Of a stretch of 64,000 nt of DNA, positions 34,410-42,903 are shown in pieces. The translations under genes and the position numbers were made by a program. How positions within the stretch are numbered: the stretch's first letter is position 1; each line of letters begins with the position of its first letter. The notes beneath the pieces were generated by a model that was not told the DNA's origin, made no database searches, and saw only the letters and a list, made by a program, of their open reading frames with translations. Origin of the DNA: an uncultured Lachnospira sp. (GTDB taxonomy: Bacteria; Bacillota; Clostridia; Lachnospirales; Lachnospiraceae); NCBI GenBank assembly GCA_910587485.1, contig CAJUKN010000001.1, positions 103,783-167,782 of the forward strand. Direction: 5' to 3'.

Positions 34410-35792
34410 TTAAGTCAAAAAATTGGTGTTTAGTTCTTCATAATGTTGAATAACTTTTCGCATCATTTCTGGTCCGGGCGCACCAGTTGTCAGTCTTTTT
34501 TCAATACATGTTTTTAGGCTGATTGCTTCATAGATATCATCTTCAAATACAGGACATATCTTTTTATATTCTTCTAAGGAAAGTTCATCTAAAGCAATGT
34601 CTTTCTCAATACATAGCAAGACAAGTTGACCAACGTAGCTGTGTGCATCTCGAAATGGCACATTCTTTTTAACAAGATAATCCGCAGCGTCAGTGGCATT
34701 GATAAATCCTTTTTTAGCACTGTCTTCCATTCGTTTACAATTAAATGTCATCGTGTCAATCATACCTGCAAATAATTTAATACAGCCTTTTACAGTATCA
34801 ATAGCGTCAAATGTTAATTCTTTATCTTCCTGCATATCTTTATTATATGCTAAAGGAATACCTTTCATAGTTGTAAGAATGCTGATAAGAGCGCCATATA
34901 CACGTCCTGTTTTACCACGCACCAATTCTGCTATATCTGGATTTTTCTTTTGAGGCATAATACTAGAACCAGTGCTGTAGGCATCGTCTAATTCAATAAA
35001 TCGATACTCATTACAATTCCAGATGCATATCTCTTCTGAAAATCGGCTTAGATGAACCATCATGGTCGCTAATGCGCTTAAAAATTCAATCACATAATCA
35101 CGGTCGGACACACCATCCATGCTATTTAACATAGGTCCTTCAAAGCTGAGAAGTTTAGCAGTCATCGTTCGGTCAAGCGGATAGGTTGTTCCAGCTAAAG
35201 CACCAGAACCCAAAGGGCAATAGTTCATACGCTTATAGATGTCAAAAAGGCGGCTTCGGTCTCTTAAAAACATTTCATAGTAGGCGCCAAAATGGTGCGC
35301 AACGGTGACTGGCTGTGCTTTTTGAAGATGTGTAAATCCGGGCATATACGTTTCAACATGTTCCTTCATAATGCGAAGAATGCAATTCATCAAATTTTTA
35401 ATTTCTTCATCAACATTTTTTACTTCATCGCGAATATAAAGGCGCATATCAAGAGCAACTTGGTCGTTGCGGCTTCTTCCAGTATGAAGTTTTTTGCCAG
35501 CATCGCCAATTCGTTGTATCAATGTCGCTTCCATAAATGTATGGACATCTTCATATTCATCGGTTATCGTTAATTGTCCATTTTCTATATCGGATAAAAT
35601 TCCCTCAAGACCTTCCTGTATCTGTTTACATTCTTCTTCGGATATAATTCCTTTTGCTCCAAGCATTTTTGCATGAGCAATGCTTCCAATAATATCATGT
35701 CTGTAAAATTTTTGGTCAAATGATATAGAAGCATTAAAATTGTTTACTAATTTGTCCGTTTCTTTTGTGAAGCGTCCACCCCATAATTTCAT
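34410..35792 (-). CDS. argH: Argininosuccinate lyase
   Basis: A 460-residue enzyme of the fumarase/aspartase superfamily that splits argininosuccinate into arginine and fumarate, the last step of arginine synthesis. It starts MKLWGGRFTKETD behind GGAGG; a longer start at 35825 lacks a site. Motifs include GRSRNDQVALDMRLY, GFTHLQKAQPVTVAHH and the family signature GSSIMPQKKNPD. Length is normal. argG is not adjacent, so argH stands alone here. The 186 bp upstream separate it from yfhO on the same strand. Confidence 0.97.
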   Translation of the reverse strand: MKLWGGRFTKETDKLVNNFNASISFDQKFYRHDIIGSIAHAKMLGAKGIISEEECKQIQEGLEGILSDIENGQLTITDEYEDVHTFMEATLIQRIGDAGKKLHTGRSRNDQVALDMRLYIRDEVKNVDEEIKNLMNCILRIMKEHVETYMPGFTHLQKAQPVTVAHHFGAYYEMFLRDRSRLFDIYKRMNYCPLGSGALAGTTYPLDRTMTAKLLSFEGPMLNSMDGVSDRDYVIEFLSALATMMVHLSRFSEEICIWNCNEYRFIELDDAYSTGSSIMPQKKNPDIAELVRGKTGRVYGALISILTTMKGIPLAYNKDMQEDKELTFDAIDTVKGCIKLFAGMIDTMTFNCKRMEDSAKKGFINATDAADYLVKKNVPFRDAHSYVGQLVLLCIEKDIALDELSLEEYKKICPVFEDDIYEAISLKTCIEKRLTTGAPGPEMMRKVIQHYEELNTNFLT

Positions 35793-35978
35793 ATAATTCC
35801 TCCATTTGTGTGAATTTTTTATCAAAGTAAATTTTTAACTTTATTTTTAGAAGCAATTTATCAACAAGCCTATTTTATTTTGGCGTTTGCTTATAATTTT
35901 ATCGTTACTTTGTAGCATTTATTATAATGTAAAATTGAAATAGTGACAATATATAGTTTTTATTGATGTTAAAAAATC

Positions 35979-38768
35979 TTAATTATTTTCATCGTCCAGT
36001 TCAAGACTGTCAAAGTCGTCAATATCTTCTAAAAATTCAGATAAATTTTGTGTATTAATGTTTTTTTCTGAATGTTCAAAATCATTTTTGTTATCAAAAT
36101 TATCAGAAATCTTGTCAACATTTAATGTTCTTAAAGGATTTTTCATCTTTAAAACAGAATCAATATTATTTACATGTGTATTGTCTTGATTGTCTGTATC
36201 TTCATTACTTTTTTCAAGCAATTTTTGATATAAAAGCTGTGGCGTTATATTTTTTCGTTTTAATATATAAAGCCCAATCAATATAAGAATACTTAAAATT
36301 GTAATGATACAGCCTTTTATAAGATTAACGGGTATATATTTTAATTGAACGTCATGTGAACCCTGTGTAATATCAGCACCAAGCAATGCATTAGCAATAG
36401 GATAAGTATCCACTTTTTTACCATCAATATATACACTCCATCCTTTGTCAAAAGGAATTGAGAACATAAATGTACCATCATAATCACAATGAACTGTTCC
36501 ATCAAATTGAGTATCCGACCAACTGTCAATCATAAATCCATTTTGAGAAAGTGTATCACATATCTGTTTATAGATGTTCGTATCAAGCATATATACAGTA
36601 ATTCCTGTTTCTTTATCACTTCCAATTTGCACTGAATCATTAGTAGTGACATAACCAACATCAATAAGATGAGGGTCATTTTTTAAATTTCTAAAACTTT
36701 TAACATCTGTGCCTACGGTGACGCTTAAAAGGTCTGTTTCACTATTTTGAACATATAGATACATATGTCCATCACTCTTAGGTGTAATAGTAATATCAGA
36801 AGCAGAAGTATAATTGTAATCTTCACGAAATACGTTATTTTTTCCAGTCATAGAATAAATCAGTGTATTTTGATTTTCAATTCCATTATTAATGTCATAT
36901 CCTTTCCACTCGTTCACATCAGAATAGACAACATATCCAAGTGGAAGTGCATTTTCATTGCGATATATAAATTCACCATCATTTCCAGTGTAATAAGTAA
37001 GTAGAGAATCGGTCGCAAGAAGCTGATTGCTGATTAAGTATTTTACTGAAAATAAGGAGTTGGTAAGCAATGTTGCACCATCATAACTATAAGCATTAGT
37101 TGAGCCATACATACCTAAATCTTTAAATAAATCACTCATTCCAGCACTACATGTAGATGAAAAGGTTGAAATGCTGTGATAATTGTGCCAAGCTCCATCA
37201 TTTTTTGACCTTGCTCCCCAAATTTTGTCCATTCGATAAAAAGAAGAATCATCATTGTTAACCGTAGTTGTTACATTTTTAACAGCATTGTAATCTAAAA
37301 GGTAGGACGGTCTGTCCGTTGTTCCTAATCCTGTTTTTTGCATATTTAAGGCACATTCTGTAATCGCTAAAGCAAATACGATAAATAGTGCAATAGGAGA
37401 ATCGCTTTTTTTCTTATGTTTGATAAATAAGGCAAGCGCATAGCCAAGCATATAGGCACCACTAATGTAAAATATTGTAAATTTATAATCTTCACTTTTA
37501 ATAAATATCTGTTCTGTTATTAAAAGAAAGGCAGCAGCTATCCAGACACAAAAAGAAATATTGCGTCTTGTGGCATCTTTTATATGGTAATAGCCTTCAT
37601 ATGCCATTGTCAAAACAAAGAAAATATAGATGTAGGACTGACGGCAAGGGAGACTGTTTGGATAGTGAAGTCCATGCCATATAAAGTTTGGTATATTTAA
37701 ATTAAAGGCTAATAAGAACGCTAAAAGCATCACACATTTGCCAATTTTTTCATTGGTTTTAATATTTTTGTTGCATATATATAGTGGAATTAAAAGAAAA
37801 ATAGCAACGCCACAATATATATTAGGGTAGTGTTCTAGTCCAAGATGTACAGGAACCTGCATAAGTTGTCGCACAAGCATTTCCATAACAGAAAAATAGG
37901 CTTCCAGTTTTTTTGGAAAAGATATAGAACTGGAAGCGGAAAGAGAAAATGTATAAATTTCTGGCAACAGCAAACAAGCGGCTAAACCTGCTGCCAACAG
38001 TGAAAATATGCCCCAGTTAAATATCTTTTTAAAATAGATTTTTGCTGATTTTTTTCCATTATAAGAAATGATTAACACAATAAAATACATAATTACACTT
38101 AGACACACCATAATGGAAATATAATAATTAGATAGTATACATAGTCCAAGTGAAATGCAGTATAAAAAGTATTTATCTTCATTGACAAGTTTTTCAAGTC
38201 CCAACATAATAAGAGGAACAAGTATAATACAGTCAAGCCACATAATATTCCAGCTATAGGCAGCAACAAAGGCTGACATAGAATAAAACATGCCAAAAAG
38301 AGAGATAATACAGCTTTTATTGCGGAAATGTTTTGTAATATAGTAAGTAAAAGTAACACTAGAAAGGGATAATTTTAGTATAATTAATACATTCATTATC
38401 TCAATCATGCTCTTTTGTGGAAAAAGTGCAATCAGTAAATTCATTGGACTAGACAGATAGTAGGCAGCTAAGGAAGTAAAATTTGTTCCCATGCCAATAT
38501 CCCAACTATATGTCAGCGATTCTCCATTTCTTAATTTGTCCCATAATTCAGAAAAGAATGGTGCATATTGGTGATACATATCTGAACGCAGATAGCAGTT
38601 ATCACCAAAAGGATAGATGTCTTTTAGGTAATATAGAGCAATAAATACCATAAGCGGTATAACAAAAGCTATGATATAAGTAATATTACCACAAGGAATA
38701 AGACTGTCTGTATTATCAAGCCATTTTATTTTTTTTCGCTTTTTTTTCATGGTGTTTATATTTTTCAT
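35979..38768 (-). CDS. yfhO: YfhO-family multi-pass membrane protein (GT-C-like glycosyltransferase)
   Basis: A 929-residue protein starting MKNINTMKKK behind GGGGAGG; an ATG five codons earlier overlaps that site. About 12 membrane helices span residues 25-470, starting with the conserved DMYHQYAPFF motif of the first external loop. A large extracellular beta domain (about 475-790) and a final helix (about 800-825) follow, then an unusual acidic cytoplasmic tail of some 100 residues rich in Asp and Asn. YfhO relatives in Bacillus and Listeria transfer sugars to lipoteichoic or wall teichoic acids from undecaprenyl-phosphate donors. The acceptor here is unknown. Confidence 0.9.
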   Translation of the reverse strand: MKNINTMKKKRKKIKWLDNTDSLIPCGNITYIIAFVIPLMVFIALYYLKDIYPFGDNCYLRSDMYHQYAPFFSELWDKLRNGESLTYSWDIGMGTNFTSLAAYYLSSPMNLLIALFPQKSMIEIMNVLIILKLSLSSVTFTYYITKHFRNKSCIISLFGMFYSMSAFVAAYSWNIMWLDCIILVPLIMLGLEKLVNEDKYFLYCISLGLCILSNYYISIMVCLSVIMYFIVLIISYNGKKSAKIYFKKIFNWGIFSLLAAGLAACLLLPEIYTFSLSASSSISFPKKLEAYFSVMEMLVRQLMQVPVHLGLEHYPNIYCGVAIFLLIPLYICNKNIKTNEKIGKCVMLLAFLLAFNLNIPNFIWHGLHYPNSLPCRQSYIYIFFVLTMAYEGYYHIKDATRRNISFCVWIAAAFLLITEQIFIKSEDYKFTIFYISGAYMLGYALALFIKHKKKSDSPIALFIVFALAITECALNMQKTGLGTTDRPSYLLDYNAVKNVTTTVNNDDSSFYRMDKIWGARSKNDGAWHNYHSISTFSSTCSAGMSDLFKDLGMYGSTNAYSYDGATLLTNSLFSVKYLISNQLLATDSLLTYYTGNDGEFIYRNENALPLGYVVYSDVNEWKGYDINNGIENQNTLIYSMTGKNNVFREDYNYTSASDITITPKSDGHMYLYVQNSETDLLSVTVGTDVKSFRNLKNDPHLIDVGYVTTNDSVQIGSDKETGITVYMLDTNIYKQICDTLSQNGFMIDSWSDTQFDGTVHCDYDGTFMFSIPFDKGWSVYIDGKKVDTYPIANALLGADITQGSHDVQLKYIPVNLIKGCIITILSILILIGLYILKRKNITPQLLYQKLLEKSNEDTDNQDNTHVNNIDSVLKMKNPLRTLNVDKISDNFDNKNDFEHSEKNINTQNLSEFLEDIDDFDSLELDDENN

Positions 38769-38906
38769 GGTAAACCTCCCCAATTTATAACATAATAAAC
38801 AATAGTGTACTATATTTTAATATGATTTGCACTTGTATTTTTATTTTTTTTTTTGTAATATTATCATGTGCGTAATAAGTTCCTGTTAATTTTAAATGGG
38901 GATTGT

Positions 38907-39587
38907 ATGATTAATAAATTAAATGTATTAAATACATATTTAAAAAGTAATAAAACAGCTATTCGATATGGAGTAGTTTGTTTGACAATATTGATTCTGG
39001 GTACAATATATTGTATATCTGTATTGGCAAAAAAAGATAAAGAGGCGGTTGAGTATTATCATTATCAGACGGTAAATGAAGAATCTCTATATTCTGAATC
39101 AGAAAATGATAATAAAATTATTTCATCAAATGAAAACCAAAATTCCAAAATTTACGTATATATATGTGGCTGTGTAAAAAATCCCGGTGTATACCCATGT
39201 GTTGAAGGTACTAGAGTATATGAAATCATTGATATGGCGGGTGGTTTGACAGAAGAAGCATATGTACAAGCTCTTAATCTTGCTGATATCGTTCAGGATA
39301 AGGATAAGATAGATGTTCCAGATATGGAATCCTTCCAAAATCAGGAAAATCTATCAAATAACAGCATTGACATAGAAAGTTCGTCAACAAAATCAACACT
39401 TATCAACATTAATACAGCATCACTTTCAGAGCTTACAACACTTCCGGGAATAGGTGAATCGAGGGCAAAAGATATTATTGAATATCGTACCCAACATGGT
39501 AAATTTAATTTTAAAGAGGATATTATGAAAATAAATGGCATAAAAGAAGCGGCATATTCAAAAATAAAAGATTATATAACGGTGTAA
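38907..39587 (+). CDS. comEA: ComEA-like DNA-binding competence protein
   Basis: A 226-residue protein starting MINKLNVLN behind GGGGATT. One membrane helix (about 20-42) anchors it. A SLBB domain follows (KIYVYICGCVKNPGVYPC, RVYEIIDMAGGL) and then, after a Ser-rich linker, a C-terminal helix-hairpin-helix pair (ININTASLSELTTLPGIGE and IEYRTQHGKFN). ComEA binds incoming double-stranded DNA outside the membrane and feeds it to ComEC, whose gene is 3.3 kb downstream on the same strand. The sequence just before its start resembles a worn copy of the repeated leader tail. Confidence 0.93.
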   Translation: MINKLNVLNTYLKSNKTAIRYGVVCLTILILGTIYCISVLAKKDKEAVEYYHYQTVNEESLYSESENDNKIISSNENQNSKIYVYICGCVKNPGVYPCVEGTRVYEIIDMAGGLTEEAYVQALNLADIVQDKDKIDVPDMESFQNQENLSNNSIDIESSSTKSTLININTASLSELTTLPGIGESRAKDIIEYRTQHGKFNFKEDIMKINGIKEAAYSKIKDYITV

Positions 39588-39724
39588 AAAGTATATTGAT
39601 AAAGTACTATTTGCCGATATAAAATTTATAAACAATATAAATAATGATTTATGGTACATTTGTAATATTTTGTTTCTTAAATGACAGGTCATTTAGATTA
39701 ATGGAAAGGTATGGTTGATACATA

Positions 39725-40414
39725 ATGGCAAATAAAGTATTGATTGTAGACGATGAAAAATTAATTATAAAAGGATTAAAATATAGTCTGGAGCAGGACG
39801 GCATGGAAGTGGAATGTGCCTATGATGGAGAGGAGGCTTTTGACTGTATTAAAAAGAATGATTATGATATTGTTCTTTTAGATATTATGCTTCCAAAACT
39901 AGATGGTATAGAAGTCTGTCAGCAAGTACGAGAATTTTCTAATGTACCTATTATCATGCTTACGGCAAAAGGTGATGATATGGATAAAATTTTAGGGTTA
40001 GAGTATGGAGCAGATGACTACATTACCAAGCCTTTTAATATTCTTGAAGTAAAAGCAAGAATTAAAGCAATACTTAGAAGAAATGTCAAGAAAGCGCAGC
40101 CTGTTGTCAATAGCAGCATTATTATTTCTGGAAATTTTAAGTTAGATTGTGATAATAGAAATCTGATGATTAATGAAAAAGAAATTAATCTTACAGCAAA
40201 GGAATTTGATTTAGTAGAGATTCTTGTAAGAAATCCAGGCAAGGTATATAGCAGGGATATGCTTCTTAATATGGTTTGGGGAAGTGATTATCCGGGCGAT
40301 GCAAGAACGGTTGATGTACATGTGAGAAGATTGAGAGAAAAAATTGAGGATAATGCCAGTGAAACGAAATATATTCACACACGCTGGGGAGTAGGATATT
40401 ATTATAATGTTTAA
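39725..40414 (+). CDS. OmpR/PhoB-family response regulator, WalR-like
   Basis: A 229-residue regulator: receiver domain with VDDEK, phosphoacceptor in IVLLDIMLPKLDG, IIMLTAKGDD and YITKPFNILE, then a winged helix with LTAKEFDLVEILVRNPGK and TVDVHVRRLREKIE. It overlaps the following kinase by eight bases. The pairing with a PAS-less but HAMP-containing kinase and a GerMN lipoprotein is a conserved Lachnospiraceae arrangement, in my memory. Cell-envelope homeostasis is the likely theme. Confidence 0.93.
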   Translation: MANKVLIVDDEKLIIKGLKYSLEQDGMEVECAYDGEEAFDCIKKNDYDIVLLDIMLPKLDGIEVCQQVREFSNVPIIMLTAKGDDMDKILGLEYGADDYITKPFNILEVKARIKAILRRNVKKAQPVVNSSIIISGNFKLDCDNRNLMINEKEINLTAKEFDLVEILVRNPGKVYSRDMLLNMVWGSDYPGDARTVDVHVRRLREKIEDNASETKYIHTRWGVGYYYNV

Positions 40415-41930
40415 AAATCATAATGATATAGATGTAGAAAAAGAAGAAAATGACAGTCAATTAAAAAAATATGCAGGTGATTTTTTTAAAGTGATTAACA
40501 GTACAAAGGTTGGAACATTTATTGTTCTTGTTGTTATATTGCTTGTATCCTTGTTTATTGTAGAAAAGTGTACCAGTCATTTTTTAATTCGAGGTATGGT
40601 AGAAAATGAACTTGCAAGTTTACAGACAAGCACAGCAGTAATGGCAAATGAGTTTTCACAGTATTTGACAATACATGATGCGGAAAAAGGTGGTGTTTAT
40701 GATTTATTAAAACATTATTCTGCAATGAATTATATGCGAATCCGAGTTGTAGATGAGCGTTTTGTTATTGTGCTGGATTCATACTATACAGAATATTCAA
40801 GAAGTATGATTAATCCCAATGTATTAAATTCATATAAGAACAATAAAAATGTCTTTGAATATAATAAAAAATTAAATTCAATAGAAGCCGTTGTTCCTAT
40901 TGTTAATTCAGAAAATACAATTTGTGGCGTCATTATTACCGATATGTCTTTAAGTAAGATATTATCTTATAAACAATCAATTTATAATAATATATATACA
41001 GCGATAATAGCAGTGATGATTGCTTCTATCAGCTTAATCTATCTGATAAATAGTATAACGTCAAAGCGCTATAAAAAGTTATATCAAGTTATTGAAGAGG
41101 TTGCTGCAGGACATGTAGATAAGCGTTTGCCAGTTAAAGGAAGCACGGAGATGAAAGAGTTGGCAATTCATTTTAATACAGTAATGGATAAGGCGAACAG
41201 TTTAGATGAGAGCAGACAGGAATTTGTGTCCAATGTGTCGCATGAACTGAAAACGCCAATTACCTCCATTAAGGTGTTAGCCGATTCATTAAATATGCAA
41301 GAGGATGTTCCAATAGAATTATATAAGGAATTTATGCAGGATATTGTTGAAGAAATTGATAGAGAAAGTAAAATTATAGATGATTTATTAACACTTGTAA
41401 GAATGGATAAAAAAGTGGCTGCTCTAAATATTGCTTCTGTGAATTTGAATGAATTGATGGAATTGGTGTTAAAACGATTAAAGCCAATTGCTGAAAAAAA
41501 GAATGTTGAAATTCTTTTTGAAAGTTTTAGACCTGTCGTTGCAGAGGTTGATGAAGTGAAATTTACACAGGTGGTATCGAATCTTGTAGAAAATGCCATA
41601 AAATATAATAATAATGATGGTTGGGTTCATGTATCTTTAAATGCAGATTACCAATATTTTTATGTGCGTGTTGAAGACTCTGGAATAGGTATACCAAAAG
41701 AAAGTCAAGAATTAGTTTTTGACCGATTTTACAGAGTGGATAAGGCGAGGTCTAGGGAAACTGGTGGAACGGGGCTTGGACTTGCCATTGTTCAAAATAT
41801 TATTCTTATGCATCATGGGATTATTAAATTATATAGTGAAGAAGGACAAGGAACAACATTTACAGTAAGGATTCCATTAAATTATGTAAATGAGAGCAAC
41901 AATGTATTGGCTAAAGAAGATAAATTATAA
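40407..41930 (+). CDS. HAMP-type sensor histidine kinase, WalK-like
   Basis: A 507-residue kinase. Helix 1 (about 36-56), an extracellular domain of 130 residues with Cache-like character, helix 2 (about 193-213), HAMP (to about 265), then H-box FVSNVSHELKTPITSIK, N-box VVSNLVENAIKYN, G1 VEDSGIGIP, F-box VFDRFYRVDKARS and G2 GTGLGLAIVQNI. The HAMP-to-H-box segment and SHELKTPITS are typical of WalK/PhoR. It follows its regulator with an eight-base overlap and precedes a GerMN lipoprotein gene by 46 bases. Confidence 0.94.
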   Translation: MFKNHNDIDVEKEENDSQLKKYAGDFFKVINSTKVGTFIVLVVILLVSLFIVEKCTSHFLIRGMVENELASLQTSTAVMANEFSQYLTIHDAEKGGVYDLLKHYSAMNYMRIRVVDERFVIVLDSYYTEYSRSMINPNVLNSYKNNKNVFEYNKKLNSIEAVVPIVNSENTICGVIITDMSLSKILSYKQSIYNNIYTAIIAVMIASISLIYLINSITSKRYKKLYQVIEEVAAGHVDKRLPVKGSTEMKELAIHFNTVMDKANSLDESRQEFVSNVSHELKTPITSIKVLADSLNMQEDVPIELYKEFMQDIVEEIDRESKIIDDLLTLVRMDKKVAALNIASVNLNELMELVLKRLKPIAEKKNVEILFESFRPVVAEVDEVKFTQVVSNLVENAIKYNNNDGWVHVSLNADYQYFYVRVEDSGIGIPKESQELVFDRFYRVDKARSRETGGTGLGLAIVQNIILMHHGIIKLYSEEGQGTTFTVRIPLNYVNESNNVLAKEDKL

Positions 41931-41976
41931 TTTGGAGGCTAGTGTGAAAAGCTGCCCAGAAATGAGGATTAATATT

Positions 41977-42894
41977 TTGAATAAATATATCAATGTACGG
42001 ATTCTTTTTTGTGTTCTAACAGTATGTTGTTTATTGGGCTTAACGGGCTGTGAAGAATCATCAGAGGGTATAAAAATATATTATAGAGATATTACAAATA
42101 ATCAACTTGTGACAGTGGATTTTGAGACGGAAAGTACCGATTCCTATCAGATTATTAATGAAATGTTTGAACAAATGAGAAAAAAGCCCAAACAAAAAGA
42201 GATTGATATTCTTCTTTTAGATGGGATAGAAATACTAAATATTGAAATCAATATGAATGTTGCAAATATCTATTTTAATAAGGCATATAACATGCTTGAC
42301 AATGTTGATGAAGTGTTGATGAGAGCAGGTATTGTAAAAGCAGTAACACAGATTGATTTGATTGATTATGTGCGTTTTTATGTGGATGGCTCACCTGCAA
42401 GGTATGCAGATGGAACATTTATAGGTTTGATGTCGCCAGATGATTTTATTAATGATTCAAAAGATTCTATTGGCAACGTCGAATGGAGAGATATTACATT
42501 ATATTTTGCAAATAGAACAGGTGATATGCTTGTTAAAACAAAGGAAAATGTTGGATATGCAAAAAATACATCCATTGAGAGAATTGTGGTTGAACGTCTT
42601 ATTAAAGGAACATCAGACGCTAATCTTTCCTCAACGCTTCCCTCTGATTTGAAGCTGTTAAGTATTTCAGTTAACGAGGGGGTATGTTATGTTAATTTAA
42701 GTTCTGCTTTTTTGACAGAGATGGTGAATGTATCCAATGAAATACCTATTTATTCTATTGTTAATTCCTTATGTGAATTAAAAACAATAGAAGAAGTACG
42801 AATTATGATTAATGGAGATTCCAATCGAAGTTTTCGTGAAAGTATACAATTAAACACATCGTTTCAATATAATAAGGATATTGTAAGCACATAA
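41977..42894 (+). CDS. GerMN-domain lipoprotein
   Basis: A 305-residue protein. The most plausible start is TTG at 41977, six bases after GAGGATT, giving MNKYINVRILFC; longer in-frame ATG starts would run through the worn leader element. A signal peptide ends in the lipobox GLTGCEES. Two GerMN domains follow: one around 40-160 (IKIYYRDITNN) and one around 180-290 (DITLYFANRTGDML, SIERIVVERLIKG). GerMN proteins occur in spore germination and in lipoproteins such as LpqB that modulate kinases. Placement behind the WalK-like kinase suggests a regulatory lipoprotein for that system. Confidence 0.85.
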   Translation: MNKYINVRILFCVLTVCCLLGLTGCEESSEGIKIYYRDITNNQLVTVDFETESTDSYQIINEMFEQMRKKPKQKEIDILLLDGIEILNIEINMNVANIYFNKAYNMLDNVDEVLMRAGIVKAVTQIDLIDYVRFYVDGSPARYADGTFIGLMSPDDFINDSKDSIGNVEWRDITLYFANRTGDMLVKTKENVGYAKNTSIERIVVERLIKGTSDANLSSTLPSDLKLLSISVNEGVCYVNLSSAFLTEMVNVSNEIPIYSIVNSLCELKTIEEVRIMINGDSNRSFRESIQLNTSFQYNKDIVST

Positions 42895-42903
42895 ATAGAA
42901 AGG

